A stretch of DNA of 7,829 nt, from assembly GCA_023428085.1 (NCBI GenBank), contig JAEYZK010000342.1, forward strand, positions 1 through 7,829, written 5' to 3'. This DNA is from Pseudomonadota bacterium. GTDB taxonomy: Bacteria > Myxococcota > Myxococcia > Myxococcales > Anaeromyxobacteraceae. Position 1 is the stretch's first letter, and each line of letters starts with the position of its first letter. Positions 6,601-7,829 of the stretch are shown one piece after another. The notes under the pieces are model-generated. The model searched no databases. It was not told the origin of the DNA and worked only from the letters and a program-made list of their open reading frames with translations. The position numbers and the translations under genes are program-made.

Positions 6601-7172
6601 CGGTCTCCATGACCGCGGCCCGCACCGTCAACGCCGCCTTCAACACCTCCGGCGGGACGACCTACACGCTCTCCGTGACGAAGTCCGGCACGGGCGGCGG
6701 CACGGTCTCGGGCGGCGCGATCAGCTGCGGCTCGACCTGCTCGGCCTCCGTCGCCAGCGGCACGACCGTGGTCCTGACCGCCACCGCGGCGTCGGGCTCG
6801 ACGTTCGCCGGCTGGAGCGGCGCCTGCTCCGGCACCGCCTCCACCTGCACGGTCTCCATGACCGCGGCCCGGACCGTCACCGCCACGTTCAACACCACGG
6901 GCGGCGGCACCGCCCCGTGCGCGAACGCGATCACGTTCACCGGCAACACGAACAACTTCAACACGACCGGCGCGGTCTGCTACCGGACGAACGCGCAGAT
7001 CAACGGCTGGGGCTGCTACAACATGGACGGCCGTACGATCCGGATCAACAGCAACACCACGGCGACGGCGTGCGGCGCCGGCCCGTTGCCGCTGGCGAAG
7101 CACTCCGACGGCTACACGTACTTCTCCGTCAGCGCGGGCAGCTACGCGTGGGCGGGCCTCTACGCCTGGTGA
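3642..7172 (+). CDS. Secreted bifunctional GH6-GH5 cellulase with Cys-containing repeats
   Basis: An 1176-residue extracellular enzyme predicted to hydrolyse beta-1,4-glucan. Residues 1-24 are a Sec signal peptide ending in AVA before Q25. Residues about 26-435 are a GH6 (inverting) domain. Asp110 in YDLPGRDC and Asp159 in IEPDSLPNLVTN match the conserved active-site Asp residues. VDMAHSGWLGW (about 203-213) and WVKPPGESDG (371-380, candidate base Asp379) are also family motifs. About 410 residues fits cellobiohydrolases better than the shorter GH6 endoglucanases. Two Cys-containing repeats follow (442-520 and 526-606). Residues about 612-917 are a GH5 (retaining) domain resembling subfamily 2, with VDWHSHE (718-724), acid/base Glu754 in FNEPPG, HFYAGTH (814-820) and nucleophile Glu842 in FVTEWG. 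Two more repeats (921-1001 and 1006-1084) lead to an unassigned C-terminal domain (about 1091-1176) with four Cys and several Trp/Tyr, possibly carbohydrate-binding. All key catalytic residues are present and the frame is intact. It is probably transcribed alone and ends before a strong terminator. Family calls are firm; activity and substrate preference are inferred. Confidence 0.93.
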   Translation: MKIAKALSLTPLLAALALPGLAVAQTHLDNPFSGAKMYVNPDYAAKANAEAALVSNATLAANMRAVGQQPTAVWMDRISAVASLPTHLDQALAQGANLFLGVVYDLPGRDCAALASNGELPGTAEGLARYKAEYIDAIAAVVGQSKYANLRIVFVIEPDSLPNLVTNLSDPECSAMNSGGYYVQGVQYAINKLRTYPNVYTYVDMAHSGWLGWTSNNGPFVQLMSNLANGLTLGKAGIDGFVANTANTLPLREPFMTATQTVGGQQVMSNKFYEYNPMIDEVSFVTDMWTRFTGAGFPTSLGMMMDTSRNGWGGPNRPTAASTSTDLTTFVNASKVDRRAHRGLWCNPAGAGIGERPSASTGIAHVDAFAWVKPPGESDGSSIEIPNDQGKRLDRMCDPTYTTQYGVLTGALPDAPLSGEWFGAQFQQLVANAYPPLSGGGTTYSLAVTKAGTGSGTVSGGAINCGSTCAATFTAATTVTLTASATSGSTFAGWSGACSGTAATCAVSVNGAQSVGATFNTTGGGTTYALTVTRSGTGAGTVTSSTGGINCGTVCSATLASGTTVTLTAAAASGSTFAGWSGACTGTSATCSVSMTAARTATATFDSTGGGTSIVAQHGRLRVCGNRICNAAGTPVQLKGMSWFWSNTGWGAERFYNRTAVASVKGWGATVVRAALGVHGGGGYVSGDSLSPADPSGNMTRVRALIDAAIAEGVYVIVDWHSHELLQSQAQSFFQQLATAYASSPNVIWETFNEPPGTTYSWSTLKPYHTAVINTIRQAGSQNLVIVGSPNWSQDVDVAASDPISDANTAYTLHFYAGTHTQYLRDKGNSAMSRGRALFVTEWGTCDASGNGNFSASESQNWANWMDQNLISSANWSLNDKAETASALVVGASATGPWADSALTQSGLWVKAYIARTTGGTTYALNVTKSGTGGGTVTSSAGGINCGSTCSATLASGTTVTLTATAASGSTFAGWSGACSGTASTCTVSMTAARTVNAAFNTSGGTTYTLSVTKSGTGGGTVSGGAISCGSTCSASVASGTTVVLTATAASGSTFAGWSGACSGTASTCTVSMTAARTVTATFNTTGGGTAPCANAITFTGNTNNFNTTGAVCYRTNAQINGWGCYNMDGRTIRINSNTTATACGAGPLPLAKHSDGYTYFSVSAGSYAWAGLYAW
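4965..5201 (+). repeat. Cellulase internal repeat 1 (InlB-B-like, Cys-paired)
   Basis: This encodes about 79 residues running from TTYSLAVTKAG to VGATFN, with four cysteines (INCGSTC and a later GAC...TC pair) and the signature TFAGWSGAC. It resembles the bacterial repeat domains annotated as divergent InlB B-repeats, short beta-rich modules of cell-surface and secreted proteins. It links the GH6 domain to repeat 2. The Cys pairs probably form disulfides outside the cell. Confidence 0.75.
5217..5459 (+). repeat. Cellulase internal repeat 2
   Basis: The second copy is 81 residues long, from TTYALTVTRSG to TATFD, with the same four-Cys pattern. It has the two-residue-longer form (TSSTGGINCG) shared with repeat 3. 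It leads directly into the GH5 domain. The 27-base core starting at 5367 is identical to the cores of the other three copies. Confidence 0.75.
6402..6644 (+). repeat. Cellulase internal repeat 3
   Basis: The third copy is 81 residues long, from TTYALNVTKSG to VNAAFN, immediately after the GH5 domain. Bases 6543-6622 are identical to 6792-6871 in repeat 4, an 80-base exact direct repeat with a 249-base offset. This implies recent duplication or gene conversion. Confidence 0.78.
6657..6893 (+). repeat. Cellulase internal repeat 4
   Basis: The fourth copy is 79 residues long, from TTYTLSVTKSG to VTATFN, in the shorter SGGAISCG form like repeat 1. It is nearly identical to repeat 3 over its second half and joins through a short TTGGG linker to the C-terminal domain. 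Confidence 0.78.
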
Positions 7173-7210
7173 GGCCGGTGTCGTGAGGCGGTGAGCCGTT
7201 GAAGCACCGG

Positions 7211-7240
7211 GGGTGGGGCGGGCGCGCGCTCGCCCCACCC
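7211..7240. terminator. Strong hairpin terminator between convergent genes
   Basis: GGGTGGGGCG (7211-7220) and CGCCCCACCC (7231-7240) form a perfect 10-bp stem. A G-T wobble and two further pairs can extend it inward to a GCGC loop. On the plus strand it is followed by pyrimidine-rich TCTTCACTTCTCC, a weak U-tract. It lies 38 bases after the cellulase stop and 44 bases beyond the stop of the minus-strand transporter gene. It could therefore serve both, but is best oriented for the cellulase. Confidence 0.7.
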
Positions 7241-7284
7241 TCTTCACTTCTCCCCGACGATCGCCGCACGGCGGCGGCGCGGCG

Positions 7285-7829
7285 TCAACGCTCCGGGCCG
7301 CGCCGGCCGCGCGCGTGGAGCGCGGACACGAGCAGGAGCACCGGCACCGCCGCGAGGAACCCGAAGCGGAGCGGGACGGCGCGGGCGAGCAGGCCGAGCA
7401 GCAGCGGGGCGAGCAGCACGGCGGTCCCGGAGCCGAGCGCGGCCACCGCCGAGCCGCGGCCCGGATCCATCCCCGGGATGCGCACGAGCTTCCCGACGGT
7501 GAGGGGATAGAGCGGCGAGAGGCCGAGCCCCGCCGCGAGGCAGGCGAGCAGGATCGGGGCCGGGCCGAGCGGCGCGCTGCAGGTGAGCGCCGCCGCGGCC
7601 GCGAGCCCCACGCCCGCGTGCGCGAGGGGGAACCTTCCCCCGAGCAGCCGCGGGACCACGACGAGCCGGCCCAGCGCGAGGCCGAGCGGGAACGCCGCCG
7701 CCGCCGCGGTGGCCGCGGTCGGGCCCAGGCCGCTGTCCTGGAGCCGCGCCGCGCCCCAGACCACGAACGCGAACTCCGGGGAGACGGACGCGACGAGCGC
7801 CGCCCACCAGAACGCCGCCCGCGCGCGCG
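7285..7829 (-). CDS. MFS transporter, C-terminal half (partial)
   Basis: A minus-strand frame enters from the right edge and stops at TGA (7287-7285), leaving about 180 visible residues. Six hydrophobic segments can be read, starting with WWAALVASVSPEFAFVVWG and ending with FLAAVPVLLLVSAL before a basic tail (HARGRRGPER). That is the number expected for the second half of a 12-helix major facilitator superfamily protein in the inner membrane. A Pro-Leu-Gly-Leu-rich segment and the loop GKLVRIPGMDPGRGSA resemble loops of sugar or drug MFS permeases, but no substrate can be named. The frame continues upstream of an internal GTG at 7764, so the true start is outside the window. It is convergent with the cellulase gene. 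A role in taking up its products is possible but unsupported. Confidence 0.72.
   Translation of the reverse strand, partial: RARAAFWWAALVASVSPEFAFVVWGAARLQDSGLGPTAATAAAAAFPLGLALGRLVVVPRLLGGRFPLAHAGVGLAAAAALTCSAPLGPAPILLACLAAGLGLSPLYPLTVGKLVRIPGMDPGRGSAVAALGSGTAVLLAPLLLGLLARAVPLRFGFLAAVPVLLLVSALHARGRRGPER

Noticed and set aside
4965..6893. Regularly repeated DNA that might suggest a CRISPR or satellite array
   Set aside because: The units are about 240-258 bases, in frame, and encode a conserved Cys-paired protein module. The spacing follows protein domains and there are no short spacers.
296..7172. A defence or other multi-gene system linking helicase and cellulase
   Set aside because: A 514-base non-coding gap with its own regulatory sites separates the two genes. 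No partner genes of known defence systems are present, and the cellulase is a secreted enzyme with a clear separate role.
3663..7247. A long minus-strand open frame antisense to the cellulase gene
   Set aside because: It is repetitive and Arg/Gly/Ala-rich, mirrors the plus-strand repeats, and has no fold or motif. The plus strand encodes two intact catalytic domains.
7244..7807. A 187-residue minus-strand frame overlapping the transporter
   Set aside because: It is in a different frame from the hydrophobic reading and gives an Arg/Pro/Gly-rich product. The frame ending at 7285 gives six clean membrane segments.

Overview
The window is very GC-rich (roughly 70% or more by eye). Coding regions have a strong third-position G/C bias, so long spurious open frames appear antisense to the real genes. 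Base composition, codon use and the style of the secreted protein (Cys-paired, Gly/Thr-rich repeats around catalytic domains) suggest a Myxococcota-type soil bacterium. Anaeromyxobacter or a relative is my best guess. No rRNA, tRNA or other taxonomic marker is present, so this remains an inference.

Layout: (1) 2-106, the last codons of an unrecognised plus-strand gene. (2) 107-295, a short gap with a plausible ribosome binding site. (3) 296-3127, a large SNF2/RapA-type superfamily 2 helicase with all the usual ATPase motifs and a long, charged, partly coiled C-terminal part. (4) 3128-3641, a non-coding stretch of about 510 bases. It starts with a GC hairpin just after the helicase stop and carries five AAACG-centred, LacI/GalR-type operator-like sites between 3222 and 3465. 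A possible promoter and a leader hairpin follow. (5) 3642-7172, one very large secreted cellulase: signal peptide, GH6 catalytic domain, two Cys-containing repeats, GH5 catalytic domain, two more repeats, and a C-terminal aromatic/Cys-rich domain that may bind carbohydrate. (6) 7211-7240, a strong hairpin terminator between convergent genes. (7) 7285-7829, the C-terminal half of an MFS transporter on the minus strand, cut by the window edge.

The most interesting unit is the cellulase with its control region. One polypeptide combines an inverting GH6 enzyme (the domain length suggests a cellobiohydrolase) with a retaining GH5 endoglucanase. It sits behind an unusually dense set of palindromic operator-like sites. 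The expected job is extracellular cellulose breakdown under sugar-responsive control by a LacI-family regulator encoded elsewhere. The helicase and the transporter have no evident functional link to it. I found no CRISPR array, insertion sequence, tRNA or multi-gene defence system.
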